Position numbers and translations under genes: made by a program | Assembly (NCBI RefSeq): GCF_001267885.1 | Contig: NZ_CP012382.1 | Coordinates: 4,327,001 to 4,391,000 of the forward strand | Direction of reading: 5' to 3' | DNA from: Streptomyces ambofaciens ATCC 23877 | GTDB lineage: Bacteria > Actinomycetota > Actinomycetes > Streptomycetales > Streptomycetaceae | Length of the DNA stretch: 64,000 nucleotides | Shown here: positions 52,477 to 61,047 of the stretch, piece after piece | How positions within the stretch are numbered: the stretch's first letter is position 1 | How the letters are laid out: each line of letters starts with the position of its first letter | Notes under the pieces: model-generated | Told to the model about the DNA's origin: nothing | Seen by the model: only the letters and a program-made list of their open reading frames with translations | Database searches by the model: none

Positions 52477-55400
52477 ATGACGCGAGCCGAGCAGCCAACG
52501 GCCCCTCACCCCGCCCCGGACGACGCCCTGGTCGCGGACTCCCGCGAGCGCGCCGTCCGCGCCCTGCTGCGGCGACCGCAGCTGAGGCGGTTGTGGAGCG
52601 CACAGCTCGTGGGGGGTGTCGGCGATCTTCTCGCCCTCCTGGTGCTGGTCCTCCTCGCCGTCCAGGCCGCGATCGGCGCGGGCTCGTTCGGCGGGGGTTA
52701 CCGGGGCGTGGCGTTCGCAGTGGCGACCGTTTTCGGCGTACGCATCCTGGCGACGCTGCTCTTCGGCGCGGTCCTGCTCGGTCCGCTCACCTCGCTCACC
52801 TCACCGGACGGTCCGCTGGACCGGCGCTGGACCATGGTCGGCGCGGACGGACTGCGGACCGCGCTGCTGATCGTCGCGCCGCTGTGGATCGACTGGACGC
52901 CGGACGACGCGCTCGCCGTTCTCCTGGTGACCGTCTTCGTCACCGGCGTCGCCGAGCGCTTCTGGACGGTCTGCCGGGAGAGTGCGGCCCCCGCGCTGCT
53001 GCCCGCGCCGCCCCCGGAGGGCGCGACGGTACGGCCGCTGCCGGACCACATGGACGCGCTGCGCCGCCTCTCGCTGCGCACGGGCTTCGTGGCGGTCCCG
53101 CTGGCCGGTGCCGCGCTCGTCGTCGCGGGGCTGCTGAACAACCTGCTGGGCGCCGGCATCGACTGGTTCGCCGAGCACCAGGCGGCGCTCGGTTCGTACG
53201 TCGCGGCGGGGCTGTTCGCCGCGTCCCTGTCCGTGGTGACCTTCCTGGAGCTGCCCGGAGCGCGCACCCCGCGCGCGCGGTCGCCGCTCGAAGGCCTGCG
53301 CCGCCCCAAGAGCGGCACGGGCGTCGACAAGGGCCGCACCGGTGTCCTCCCGCTGCTGGTGTTCGCCTGCGCGGCGGTCGCCGCCGTGGTGGCCGCCGCC
53401 GTCGCCGTCGCGGTGCTGCACGCCAAGGACCTCGGCGGCGGCCCCGTGCTGTACGGGCTGACGGTGGGCGCGCTGACCGGCGGCGTCGTCGTCGGCATCC
53501 GCACGGCGCCCGCCCTGCTCCCCTCCCTGTCGCGCCGGCGGCTGCTGGCCCTGGCGATCGCCTTCGTCGGCGTCGCCCTGCTGGCCGCGGGCCTCGTCCC
53601 GGACGCCACCACCGTGCTGCTGCTCCTGGCGCTGGCCGGCATCGGCGCGGGCGTGGCCGCCAACACCGGGCACGCGCTGCTCGACCAGGAGACCGAGGAC
53701 CACCGCCGGGCGCGGACGACCGAGCACCTGCACGCGGTCGTCCGGGTCTATGTGGCGCTCGGCGCGGTCGTCGCCCCCGTGGTGGCGGCGGCGATCGGAC
53801 CGCACCGCCTGGAGAACGGCAAGTTCGTCTTCGCGCACGGTGGCGCCGCGTTCCTGTTGATGCTGGCCGGCGCGCTGCTGCTGCCGGTGGCCGCGCTGGT
53901 GCTGGCCAAGGTCGACGACCGCTCCGGGGTGCCGCTGCGGCAGGACCTGCGGGACGCGCTGCTCGGCGGCGACGACCCGGTGCCCGCGCCCGCGACGGGC
54001 GGCTTCTTCATCGCCCTGGAGGGCGGCGACGGCGCCGGGAAGTCCACCCAGGCCGAGGCCCTCGCCGAGTGGATCAGGGGCAAGGGACACGAGGTCGTGC
54101 TGACGCGCGAGCCGGGGGCCACACCGGTGGGCAAGCGTCTGCGGTCCATCCTGCTCGACGTGTCGAGCGCCGGTCTGTCGCACCGCGCGGAGGCGCTGCT
54201 GTACGCCGCCGACCGCGCGGAGCACGTGGACACCGTGGTGCGGCCCGCCCTGGAGCGCGGCGCCGTGGTCATCTCCGACCGGTACATCGACTCCTCGGTG
54301 GCCTACCAGGGCGCCGGCCGCGACCTGTCGCCGACCGAGATCGCCCGTATCAACCGCTGGGCGACCAACGGGCTCGTACCGCACCTGACCGTCCTGCTGG
54401 ACGTCTCGCCGGAGGCCGCACGCGAGCGGTTCACCGAGGCGCCGGACCGGCTGGAGTCGGAGCCCGCCGAGTTCCACGCGCGCGTGCGCTCCGGCTTCCT
54501 GACCCTGGCCGCGGCCGACCCCGGCCGCTACCTCGTCGTCGACGCCGCCCAGGAGCCCGAGGCCGTCACCACCGTCGTGCGCCACCGGCTCGACCAGGTG
54601 CTGCCGCTGTCCGAGGCCGAGATCCAGGCCCGGGAAGAGGCTCGCCGCAAGGCGGAGGAGGAAGCGCGCCGCAAGGCCGAGGAAGAGGCCGCGCGCAAGG
54701 CCGAGGAGGAGCGCCTGGAGCGCGAGCGCCTCGAGCAGCTGGAGCGGCTGCGCGCCGAGGAGGAGGAGCGCAAGCGGCGCGAGCTGGAGGAGGCGCAGCG
54801 CCGCGAGGCCGAGCGGCAGGCGGAGGAGGCCAGGCAGCGGGCCGAGGAGGCGCGCCGCAAGGCCGAGGAGGAGCGGGCACGGCTCCTCGCCGAGGAGAAG
54901 GCACGGGCCGAGGAGGAGGCGCGCCGCCGGGCCGAGGAGGAGCGGCGGCGCAAGCAGGCCGAGGAAGAGGAACGGCTGCGGGCCGAGGCCGAGGCCAGGC
55001 GCCTGGAGAAGCAGCGCAAGGCCGAGGAGGCCCTGATGCGGGCCGAGGCGGCACGCCGGGCGGCGGAGCAGGCGGCGGCCGCGGCCGCGGCGGGCCCGAA
55101 GCCGACGGCGCCGCCCGCGGCGGACGAGCCTCGTCCGGCACCGGCCGGTCCGGCCCCCTCGGACGCGGCGACCGTGGCGACGCCGGTCGTCACCCCGACG
55201 AACGCCTCCGGCGGGCCCGTGGAGGACACGGCGGTGCTGCGCCCGGTACGGGACCCGCGGGACGGCGCCCGCGGGGACGGCGACGGTGACGCCGGGGCAC
55301 CCGGTGCCTCGGAGTCCGAGGTGACGACCGAGCTGCCCATGCCTCCGGTGCCGCCCGCGACACCGGGAGCCGCCGACGAGACGGCGGTGCTGCCCGCGGT

Positions 55401-55782
55401 GGAGCCGGGTGCGGCGGACGAGACGGCGGTACTGCCGCCCGTGACGCCGGGAGCCGCCGACGAGACGGCGGTGCTTCCGCCGGTGGGCGGCGACGACCCC
55501 GCCGACCGGGTCCCGCCGGGTTACTTCCGGGAGGAGGGCCCGGCCGCCCCGGCCGACCGGCCCGAGGAGGCGCAGGACCGCACGCGCGAGATGCCCCGGA
55601 TCGACCCCGACCAGGCGCCGCCCCGCAGGCGACGCTCCGACTGGGCGGAGGAGACCCCGCTGGACGACCTGCCGACCCTGGCGGACGAGCTGCTCGGCCC
55701 GCACGACGGTGACGGGCCCGGCCGCCCCGACGGCCGTGACGGCGACGAGGGCCGCCGGGGCAAGGGGCGGGGCCGGCGCTGA
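52477..55782 (+). CDS. tmk: thymidylate kinase fused to a membrane transporter-like domain and coiled coil
   Basis: An 1101-residue fusion. Residues ~30-480 are an MFS-like membrane domain with about 10-12 hydrophobic segments. Residues ~508-715 are thymidylate kinase: FIALEGGDGAGKSTQ (P loop) near 511, TREPGATPVGKRLRS near 539, and DRYIDSSVAYQGAGRDLS near 599. Residues ~715-870 are a highly charged E/A/R/K coiled coil. The rest is acidic/proline linker with repeated AADETAVLPPV units and a R/G-rich end. Similar fusions occupy this locus in Streptomyces. It makes dTDP from dTMP; the role of the membrane part is unknown. Confidence 0.92.
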   Translation: MTRAEQPTAPHPAPDDALVADSRERAVRALLRRPQLRRLWSAQLVGGVGDLLALLVLVLLAVQAAIGAGSFGGGYRGVAFAVATVFGVRILATLLFGAVLLGPLTSLTSPDGPLDRRWTMVGADGLRTALLIVAPLWIDWTPDDALAVLLVTVFVTGVAERFWTVCRESAAPALLPAPPPEGATVRPLPDHMDALRRLSLRTGFVAVPLAGAALVVAGLLNNLLGAGIDWFAEHQAALGSYVAAGLFAASLSVVTFLELPGARTPRARSPLEGLRRPKSGTGVDKGRTGVLPLLVFACAAVAAVVAAAVAVAVLHAKDLGGGPVLYGLTVGALTGGVVVGIRTAPALLPSLSRRRLLALAIAFVGVALLAAGLVPDATTVLLLLALAGIGAGVAANTGHALLDQETEDHRRARTTEHLHAVVRVYVALGAVVAPVVAAAIGPHRLENGKFVFAHGGAAFLLMLAGALLLPVAALVLAKVDDRSGVPLRQDLRDALLGGDDPVPAPATGGFFIALEGGDGAGKSTQAEALAEWIRGKGHEVVLTREPGATPVGKRLRSILLDVSSAGLSHRAEALLYAADRAEHVDTVVRPALERGAVVISDRYIDSSVAYQGAGRDLSPTEIARINRWATNGLVPHLTVLLDVSPEAARERFTEAPDRLESEPAEFHARVRSGFLTLAAADPGRYLVVDAAQEPEAVTTVVRHRLDQVLPLSEAEIQAREEARRKAEEEARRKAEEEAARKAEEERLERERLEQLERLRAEEEERKRRELEEAQRREAERQAEEARQRAEEARRKAEEERARLLAEEKARAEEEARRRAEEERRRKQAEEEERLRAEAEARRLEKQRKAEEALMRAEAARRAAEQAAAAAAAGPKPTAPPAADEPRPAPAGPAPSDAATVATPVVTPTNASGGPVEDTAVLRPVRDPRDGARGDGDGDAGAPGASESEVTTELPMPPVPPATPGAADETAVLPAVEPGAADETAVLPPVTPGAADETAVLPPVGGDDPADRVPPGYFREEGPAAPADRPEEAQDRTREMPRIDPDQAPPRRRRSDWAEETPLDDLPTLADELLGPHDGDGPGRPDGRDGDEGRRGKGRGRR

Positions 55783-55901
55783 CCGCCCGGAGCGCCCGTG
55801 CCCTCCGGGCGTATCTCGGCGCACGCCCGCAGGAAGCGCCGGGGACGACGACGACGGCGGCAGAGACGAAGGCGGTGACGGCGGCGGGCGTACGGTCCGG
55901 C

Positions 55902-55969
55902 GCCGCTGAGGACCTGGTGCCGCTGAGGACCTGGTGCCGCTGAGTGCCTGGCGCCGTTGAGGGCCCGGC
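55902..55969. repeat. 17-bp tandem repeat between tmk and holB
   Basis: Four copies at 55902, 55919, 55936 and 55953. The first two are identical (GCCGCTGAGGACCTGGT); the others are diverged. It lies in the 303-bp gap that holds no gene. Confidence 0.8.
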
Positions 55970-56085
55970 GCCGGGTGCCTCGCTCCCGTTGTCAGTGCCG
56001 CCCCGCACAATGGGAGGCGCGACGCGGGGTGCGGAGCGCGGCGCGGAGCAGTGCGGCGGAGTGTGACGGAAGGACGGCGTGACCC

Positions 56086-57291
56086 ATGACCGTGTGGGAC
56101 GACCTCGTCGGGCAGGAGAAGGTGAGCGAGCAGCTCGCCGCGGCTGCCCGGGACGCCGACGCCTTCGTCACCGCCGCCGCGGCCGACGGCCCCCTCCCCG
56201 AGGCGTCGAGCATGACGCACGCCTGGCTGTTCACCGGCCCGCCCGGCGCGGGAGTGACGCAGACGGCGCGGGCCTTCGCCGCCGCGCTGCAGTGCGTGAG
56301 CCCGGACCGGGCACTGGGCGGCATCCCCGGATGCGGGTTCTGCGACGGATGCCACACGGCGCTCATCGGTACCCACGCGGACGTCAGCACGGTGACCGCC
56401 GTCGGCGCGGAGATCCGCGTCGGCGACATGCGGGACACGGTCCGCAAGTCCTTCACCTCGCCGGCCAACGGCCGCTGGCAGGTCATCCTGGTCGAGGACG
56501 CCGAGCGGTTGAACGAGAAGTCCGCCAACGCCGTCCTCAAGGCGGTCGAGGAGCCCGCACCCCGGACGGTCTGGATGCTGTGCGCCCCGTCCGTCGAGGA
56601 CGTCCTGCCCACCATCCGCTCCCGCTGCCGCCACCTGAACCTGCGAACGCCCTCGGTGGAGGCCGTCGCCGACATGCTCGTGCGCCGCGAGGGCGTCGAA
56701 CCGGACGTCGCCGCCGCGGCGGCCCGCGCCACGCAGGGACACGTCGACCGGGCCCGTCGCCTGGCCACCGACCCGGCGGCCCGCGAGCGCCGAGCCGCCG
56801 TCCTGAAGCTGCCGCTGCGGATCGAGGACGTCGGCGGCGCGCTCAGGGCGGCTCAGGAGCTGGTCGACGCGGCGGCGGCGGACGCCAAGCAGCTCGCCGA
56901 GGAGACGGACGCCAAGGAGACCGAGGAACTGAAGGCGGCCCTGGGCGCGGCCCAGGGCGGTCGGATGCCGCGCGGCACGGCGGGTGTGATCAAGGATCTG
57001 GAGGACAACCAGAAGCGGCGCAGAACGCGCACCCAGCGCAACACCCTCGACCTCGCCCTGTCCGACCTCACCGCCTTCTACCGCGACGTGCTCGCCCTCC
57101 AGCTGGGCTCCCGCGTGGCGATCGCCAACGCAGACGCCGAGGACGCCCTGGAGCGCGTCGCCGGCGGCAGCTCCCCCGAGTCCACGCTCCGCCGCATCGA
57201 GGCGATCGCCGCCTGCGGTGACGCCCTCGACCGCAATGTGCCGCCGCTGCTCGCGGTGGAGGCGATGACGATGGCACTGAGAGCGGGCTGA
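56086..57291 (+). CDS. holB: DNA polymerase III delta prime subunit
   Basis: A 401-residue AAA+ clamp-loader subunit. LVGQEKVSEQL opens it, and the former P loop reads FTGPPGAGVTQTA, lacking the GKT needed for ATP binding, as expected for delta prime. PGCGFCDGCHTAL with an upstream Cys (LQCVS) provides the zinc site. VILVEDAERLNEKSANAVLK and SRCRHLNLRTPS are family motifs. The C-terminal ~150 residues form the collar domain. GGAAGGACGG precedes the ATG. It joins the clamp loader that places the beta clamp on DNA. It follows tmk, a common pairing. Confidence 0.93.
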   Translation: MTVWDDLVGQEKVSEQLAAAARDADAFVTAAAADGPLPEASSMTHAWLFTGPPGAGVTQTARAFAAALQCVSPDRALGGIPGCGFCDGCHTALIGTHADVSTVTAVGAEIRVGDMRDTVRKSFTSPANGRWQVILVEDAERLNEKSANAVLKAVEEPAPRTVWMLCAPSVEDVLPTIRSRCRHLNLRTPSVEAVADMLVRREGVEPDVAAAAARATQGHVDRARRLATDPAARERRAAVLKLPLRIEDVGGALRAAQELVDAAAADAKQLAEETDAKETEELKAALGAAQGGRMPRGTAGVIKDLEDNQKRRRTRTQRNTLDLALSDLTAFYRDVLALQLGSRVAIANADAEDALERVAGGSSPESTLRRIEAIAACGDALDRNVPPLLAVEAMTMALRAG

Positions 57292-57387
57292 CCCACCGTG
57301 AGGCCGGGAGCCCCGCGCCGGCCGTTGACGACGTAACTCGTACGAGGCATGCCGGGCACGTAGGGCATCGGCGCGGTCGCGGAGAGT

Positions 57388-57393
57388 TACGCT
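57388..57393 (+). promoter_or_regulatory. -10 box of the tripeptidyl aminopeptidase gene (leaderless)
   Basis: TACGCT with a 6-nt spacer to the ATG at 57400; no ribosome site. Confidence 0.55.
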
Positions 57394-57399
57394 CGCTGA

Positions 57400-59019
57400 A
57401 TGCACACCAGGCGCACTCACCGCAGGACCCGCACCGGCAGGACTCGCACCGGAGCCACGTTCCTGGCCGCGGCACTGCTCGCCACCGCCTGCTCGGCCGG
57501 GAGCGCGTCGACCTCCGCCGGTTCGTCGGCGGCGGAGGCCGCCGGATCGACGGAGGCGGCGAAAGCGGTGCTGGCGGCACTGCCCCGGCCCACGCCCTCC
57601 GCGCTGGCGCCGTACTACGAGCAGAAGCTGAACTGGCGCGACTGCGGTGTCCCGGGCTTCCAGTGCGCCACCATGAAGGCCCCGCTCGACTACGCGAAGC
57701 CGGCCCAGGGGGACGTCCGGCTCGCGGTGTCCCGCAAGAAGGCCACCGGCCCGGGCGAACGGCTCGGGTCCCTGCTGGTGAACCCGGGCGGACCGGGCGG
57801 CTCGGCGATCGGCTACCTCCAGCAGTACGCGGGCATCGGCTACCCGGCGAAGGTCCGCGCACGGTACGACATGGTGGCGGTCGACCCACGGGGCGTGGCC
57901 CGCAGTGAACCTGTCGAGTGCCTCGACGGCCGAGAGATGGACGCGTACACGCAGACGGACGTCACCCCCGACGACCAGGCGGAGACGGACGGGCTGGTCG
58001 ACGCCTACAAGGAGTTCGCCGAGGGCTGCGGAGCGGACGCGCCGAAACTGCTGCGCCATGTCTCGACGGTCGAGGCCGCCCGCGACATGGACGTCCTGCG
58101 GGCGGTGCTCGGCGACGAGAAGCTGACCTACGTCGGCGCCTCGTACGGCACGTTCCTCGGGGCGACGTACGCCGGCCTCTTCCCCGACCGGGCGGGCCGC
58201 CTCGTCCTGGACGGCGCGATGGACCCGTCGCTGCCCGCGCGCCGGCTGAACCTGGAGCAGACGGAGGGCTTCGAGACGGCCTTCCAGTCCTTCGCGAAGG
58301 ACTGCGTGACGCAGCCGGACTGCCCCCTCGGCGGCAAGGGCGCCACCCCCGCCCAGGTGGGCAAGAACCTGAAGGCCTTCTTCGAGGACCTGGACGCCGA
58401 GCCGGTCCCGGCCGGAGACGCCGACGGCCGCAGGCTCACCGAGTCCCTGGCCACCACCGGCGTGATCGCGGCGATGTACGACGAGGGCGCCTGGCAGCAG
58501 CTGCGCGAGTCGCTGACCTCGGCGATGAAGGAGAACGACGGCGCCGGCCTCATGGTCCTGGCCGACAGCTACTACGAACGCGAAGCCGACGGCAGCTACA
58601 GCAACCTGATGTTCGCCAACGCCAGCGTGAACTGCCTGGACCTCCCCGCGGCCTTCTCGTCCCCGGACGAGGTGCGCGCGGCCCTGCCCGACTTCGAGAA
58701 GGCGTCCCCGGTCTTCGGCGAGGGCCTCGCCTGGTCCTCCCTGAACTGCGCGTACTGGCCGGTGCAGCCCACGGGCGAGCCGCACCGCATCGAGGCCGCC
58801 GGCGCCACCCCGATCGTCGTGGTCGGCACCACCCGCGACCCGGCCACGCCCTACCGGTGGGCCGAGGCCCTGGCCGATCAGCTCTCCTCCGGCCGCCTCC
58901 TCACCTACGAGGGCGACGGCCACACCGCCTACGGCCGCGGCAGCACCTGCATCGACTCCGCGATCAACACCTACCTCCTGCGCGGCACCCCGCCCAAGGA
59001 CGGACAGCGCTGCTCGTGA
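57400..59019 (+). CDS. secreted tripeptidyl aminopeptidase-like serine peptidase
   Basis: A 539-residue alpha/beta-hydrolase of the TAP/SlpD/SlpE family. The basic N-terminus is followed by TFLAAALLATACSAG with a lipobox-like ATAC, so it is probably a lipoprotein. LLVNPGGPGGSAIGY near 126 is the oxyanion region, VGASYGTFLGATYAG near 246 has the nucleophile Ser, TTRDPATPYRW near 479 the Asp and EGDGHTAYGRGSTC near 504 the His. The C-terminal Cys pairs fit the TAP C-terminal domain. It likely removes tripeptides from secreted proteins at the cell surface. Predicted leaderless. Confidence 0.9.
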   Translation: MHTRRTHRRTRTGRTRTGATFLAAALLATACSAGSASTSAGSSAAEAAGSTEAAKAVLAALPRPTPSALAPYYEQKLNWRDCGVPGFQCATMKAPLDYAKPAQGDVRLAVSRKKATGPGERLGSLLVNPGGPGGSAIGYLQQYAGIGYPAKVRARYDMVAVDPRGVARSEPVECLDGREMDAYTQTDVTPDDQAETDGLVDAYKEFAEGCGADAPKLLRHVSTVEAARDMDVLRAVLGDEKLTYVGASYGTFLGATYAGLFPDRAGRLVLDGAMDPSLPARRLNLEQTEGFETAFQSFAKDCVTQPDCPLGGKGATPAQVGKNLKAFFEDLDAEPVPAGDADGRRLTESLATTGVIAAMYDEGAWQQLRESLTSAMKENDGAGLMVLADSYYEREADGSYSNLMFANASVNCLDLPAAFSSPDEVRAALPDFEKASPVFGEGLAWSSLNCAYWPVQPTGEPHRIEAAGATPIVVVGTTRDPATPYRWAEALADQLSSGRLLTYEGDGHTAYGRGSTCIDSAINTYLLRGTPPKDGQRCS

Positions 59020-59080
59020 CCCCCGCCCGCCCCGGAGCCCGGGCCTCCGGGGCGGGTACGAAGCACCCGCGGAAACTGTG

Positions 59081-59086
59081 TAGACT
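59081..59086 (+). promoter_or_regulatory. -10 box of tRNA-Thr
   Basis: TAGACT lies 37-42 bp upstream of the tRNA 5' end. No good -35 can be placed at 17 nt. Confidence 0.45.
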
Positions 59087-59122
59087 TACCGACGTTGCTG
59101 ATCGCACCATGGTGCACAGCGC

Positions 59123-59199
59123 GCCGCCTTAGCTCAGATGGCCAGAGCAACGCACTCGTAATGCGTAGGTCTCGGGTTCGAATCCCGAAGGCGGCTCCA
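59123..59199 (+). tRNA. tRNA-Thr (anticodon CGT)
   Basis: A complete cloverleaf: acceptor GCCGCCT pairs with AGGCGGC, discriminator T, and CCA is encoded. The anticodon arm is ACGCA, loop CTCGTAA, TGCGT, giving anticodon CGT. T arm GGTTCGAATC. Confidence 0.97.
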
Positions 59200-59204
59200 T
59201 CAAA

Positions 59205-59239
59205 CCCCGGGCCAGTTCTCTGCTGGCCCGGGGTTTTTT
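59205..59239 (+). terminator. intrinsic terminator of tRNA-Thr
   Basis: 11-nt arms (59205-59215 and 59223-59233), 7-nt loop, followed by six T. One of the clearest intrinsic terminators in the window. A weaker CCGGGCCCGG palindrome follows. Confidence 0.92.
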
Positions 59240-59327
59240 CTTGTCCGGGCCCGGGGTTTTCTCGTGTCCGGGGACAGGGCGCGCGTGGCCCTGGGATTGC
59301 GGGTCGGCGGGGCGACGGGCGTGGCGG

Positions 59328-59945
59328 TCAGTCCGGTGGTGACTGGGCGGGGAGGCCGAGCGACCGCTCCGCCGCGTCGAGCCGGCGCTCCTGCCGGCGG
59401 AGCGTGAGCGGGCCCAGGAGGAAGAACAGGGCCCAGAGCAGCGTCAGGGCACCGGAACCGTACGAGCCGGACGTGAGCTGGACGACCGCCAGCAGCGAGA
59501 ACAGGATGATCAGGCACGTCCGCGCTCGGCGGTACCCCTTGTGCCGCTGGAAGCCCAGTGCCCGGCGCTGCCGTCCGAGGAGCTCCAGTACCGCCGGCCG
59601 TGCGGCGGGGTCGGTGGGCGGTGTCCCACGGCGTACGTCTCGGGCGAGGTGGAAGAGCTGACCGGTGCTCAGGCCGAAGCGCCGCGCCCGGCGGGTCTCC
59701 CGTCGCCACACCGCGGCGAGGGTGACCGCCGCGACGACGGACGCGATCGCCGCGACGACGGTCCCGGACCACCACCGGCGCTCGCCGTCGGCGGTCAGGG
59801 CGCCGAGGGCGAAGCCCACGCCCGCCGTCAGGAGGAGCAGGGCCGTCGTGCGCGCGGCCGTCCCGTGCCGGTGACTGCTCCGAGGTCCGTTCTCCGTCGC
59901 GCCCGCCACCCCCACCACCCCCTGTGGTCCGTCCCGCCGGAACAT
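59328..59945 (-). CDS. hypothetical membrane protein
   Basis: A 205-residue protein with four hydrophobic segments in two pairs (TALLLLTAGVGFALGALTA, GTVVAAIASVVAAVTLAAVW, CLIILFSLLAVVQLTSG, GALTLLWALFFLLGPLTL), with basic R-rich loops and tail. No family recognised. The ATG at 59945 has AGGAGAG close upstream; an in-frame ATG at 60002 is an alternative. Confidence 0.6.
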   Translation of the reverse strand: MFRRDGPQGVVGVAGATENGPRSSHRHGTAARTTALLLLTAGVGFALGALTADGERRWWSGTVVAAIASVVAAVTLAAVWRRETRRARRFGLSTGQLFHLARDVRRGTPPTDPAARPAVLELLGRQRRALGFQRHKGYRRARTCLIILFSLLAVVQLTSGSYGSGALTLLWALFFLLGPLTLRRQERRLDAAERSLGLPAQSPPD

Positions 59946-60108
59946 CTCTCCTACCCCTCGGACCGGCCGGCATCCACGGCGGCCGCCCACCGCTCCGGAC
60001 ACGGCCAGTGCGGCGAACCACCGGGGCCCCGGCGGGCGTACGCCGTGGATCCGCGTCGTGAACGGCTAGCATCGCGCACACGTCGGTCGGCCGGGACGAG
60101 GTGAGGGC

Positions 60109-61014
60109 ATGGGCGAGTACACGGGTGCACCGAGGGTCGCCGTCGCGGTGGTGACCATGGGGAACCGGCCCGCGGAGGTCGACGCCCTGCTGGAGTCCGT
60201 GGCCGAGCAGGACGCCCCGCCCGCGCGGATCGTCGTCGTCGGCAACGGCTGCCCGCTGCCCGAGTTCGCCGCGCGGCTGTCGCTGCCCGGGGAGGTCACC
60301 GCGATCGAGGTGGACGAGAACCTCGGCTGTCCCGGCGGGCGCAACGTGGCGCTCGCGCGGCTGCGGGAGTTCGGTGACATCGACGTGGTCGTGGAGCTGG
60401 ACGACGACGGACTGCTCGTCGACGCCGATGTGCTGCGCCGGGTGGGGGAGCTGTTCGCCGCCGACGACCGGCTCGGCATCGTCGGCTTCCGGATCGCCGA
60501 CGAGAACGGTGAGACCCAGCAGCGGCACGTCCCCCGGGTCGGCGCCGGTGACCCCATGCGGGGCGGGTACGTCACCGGCTTCCTCGGCGGCGGGCACGCG
60601 CTGCGGATGGCGATGCTCGACCAGGTCGGGGACTGGCCCGCCGAGTTCTTCTTCGCGCACGAGGAGACCGACCTGGCCTGGCGGGCGGCCGACGCCGGCT
60701 GGCGGATCCTGTACGCCCCCGAACTGCTGCTCCAGCACCCGAAGACCTCACCCGCGCGGCACGCCATCTACTTCCGGGTCAACGCCCGCAACAGGGTGTG
60801 GCTCGCCCGGCGTCGGCTGCCGTTGCCGCTCATCCCCGTCCACCTCGGCGTGTGGATGCTGCTGACGCTGGCGCGGAACCGGTCGCTCGGTGGGCTGCGG
60901 GCGTGGTTCGGCGGGTTCGTGGAGGGGCTGCGCAGGCCGGCGGGGGAGAGACGGCCGATGCGCTGGCGCACCGTGGTGCGGCTCACCCGGCTGGGGCGTC
61001 CGCCCGTCGTCTGA
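60109..61014 (+). CDS. glycosyltransferase family 2 protein
   Basis: A 301-residue GT-A fold enzyme. RVAVAVVTMGNRPAEVDALL opens the fold, DENLGCPGGRNVAL near residue 67 and VVELDDDGLLVDADV near 96 hold the nucleotide-sugar and metal (DxD-like) residues, and FFAHEETDLAWRA near 182 has the catalytic ED motif. A C-terminal hydrophobic stretch (LPLIPVHLGVWMLLTLAR) can contact the membrane. Acceptor unknown; probably cell-surface glycan. GAGGTGAGGGC precedes the ATG. Confidence 0.87.
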   Translation: MGEYTGAPRVAVAVVTMGNRPAEVDALLESVAEQDAPPARIVVVGNGCPLPEFAARLSLPGEVTAIEVDENLGCPGGRNVALARLREFGDIDVVVELDDDGLLVDADVLRRVGELFAADDRLGIVGFRIADENGETQQRHVPRVGAGDPMRGGYVTGFLGGGHALRMAMLDQVGDWPAEFFFAHEETDLAWRAADAGWRILYAPELLLQHPKTSPARHAIYFRVNARNRVWLARRRLPLPLIPVHLGVWMLLTLARNRSLGGLRAWFGGFVEGLRRPAGERRPMRWRTVVRLTRLGRPPVV

Positions 61015-61030
61015 ACGGGCGGACGGAGGC

Positions 61031-61044
61031 GGGCCGTACGGCCC
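61031..61044. terminator. palindrome between convergent genes
   Basis: GGGCCGTACGGCCC is a perfect palindrome in the 33-bp gap between the glycosyltransferase and polymerase genes. It could contribute to bidirectional termination. Confidence 0.35.
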
Positions 61045-61047
61045 GGG

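Noticed and set aside
52801..58923. A 2040-codon antisense reading frame across tmk, holB and the aminopeptidase
   Set aside because: High G+C with strongly biased third positions creates long stop-free antisense frames. The opposite strand encodes three well-supported proteins.
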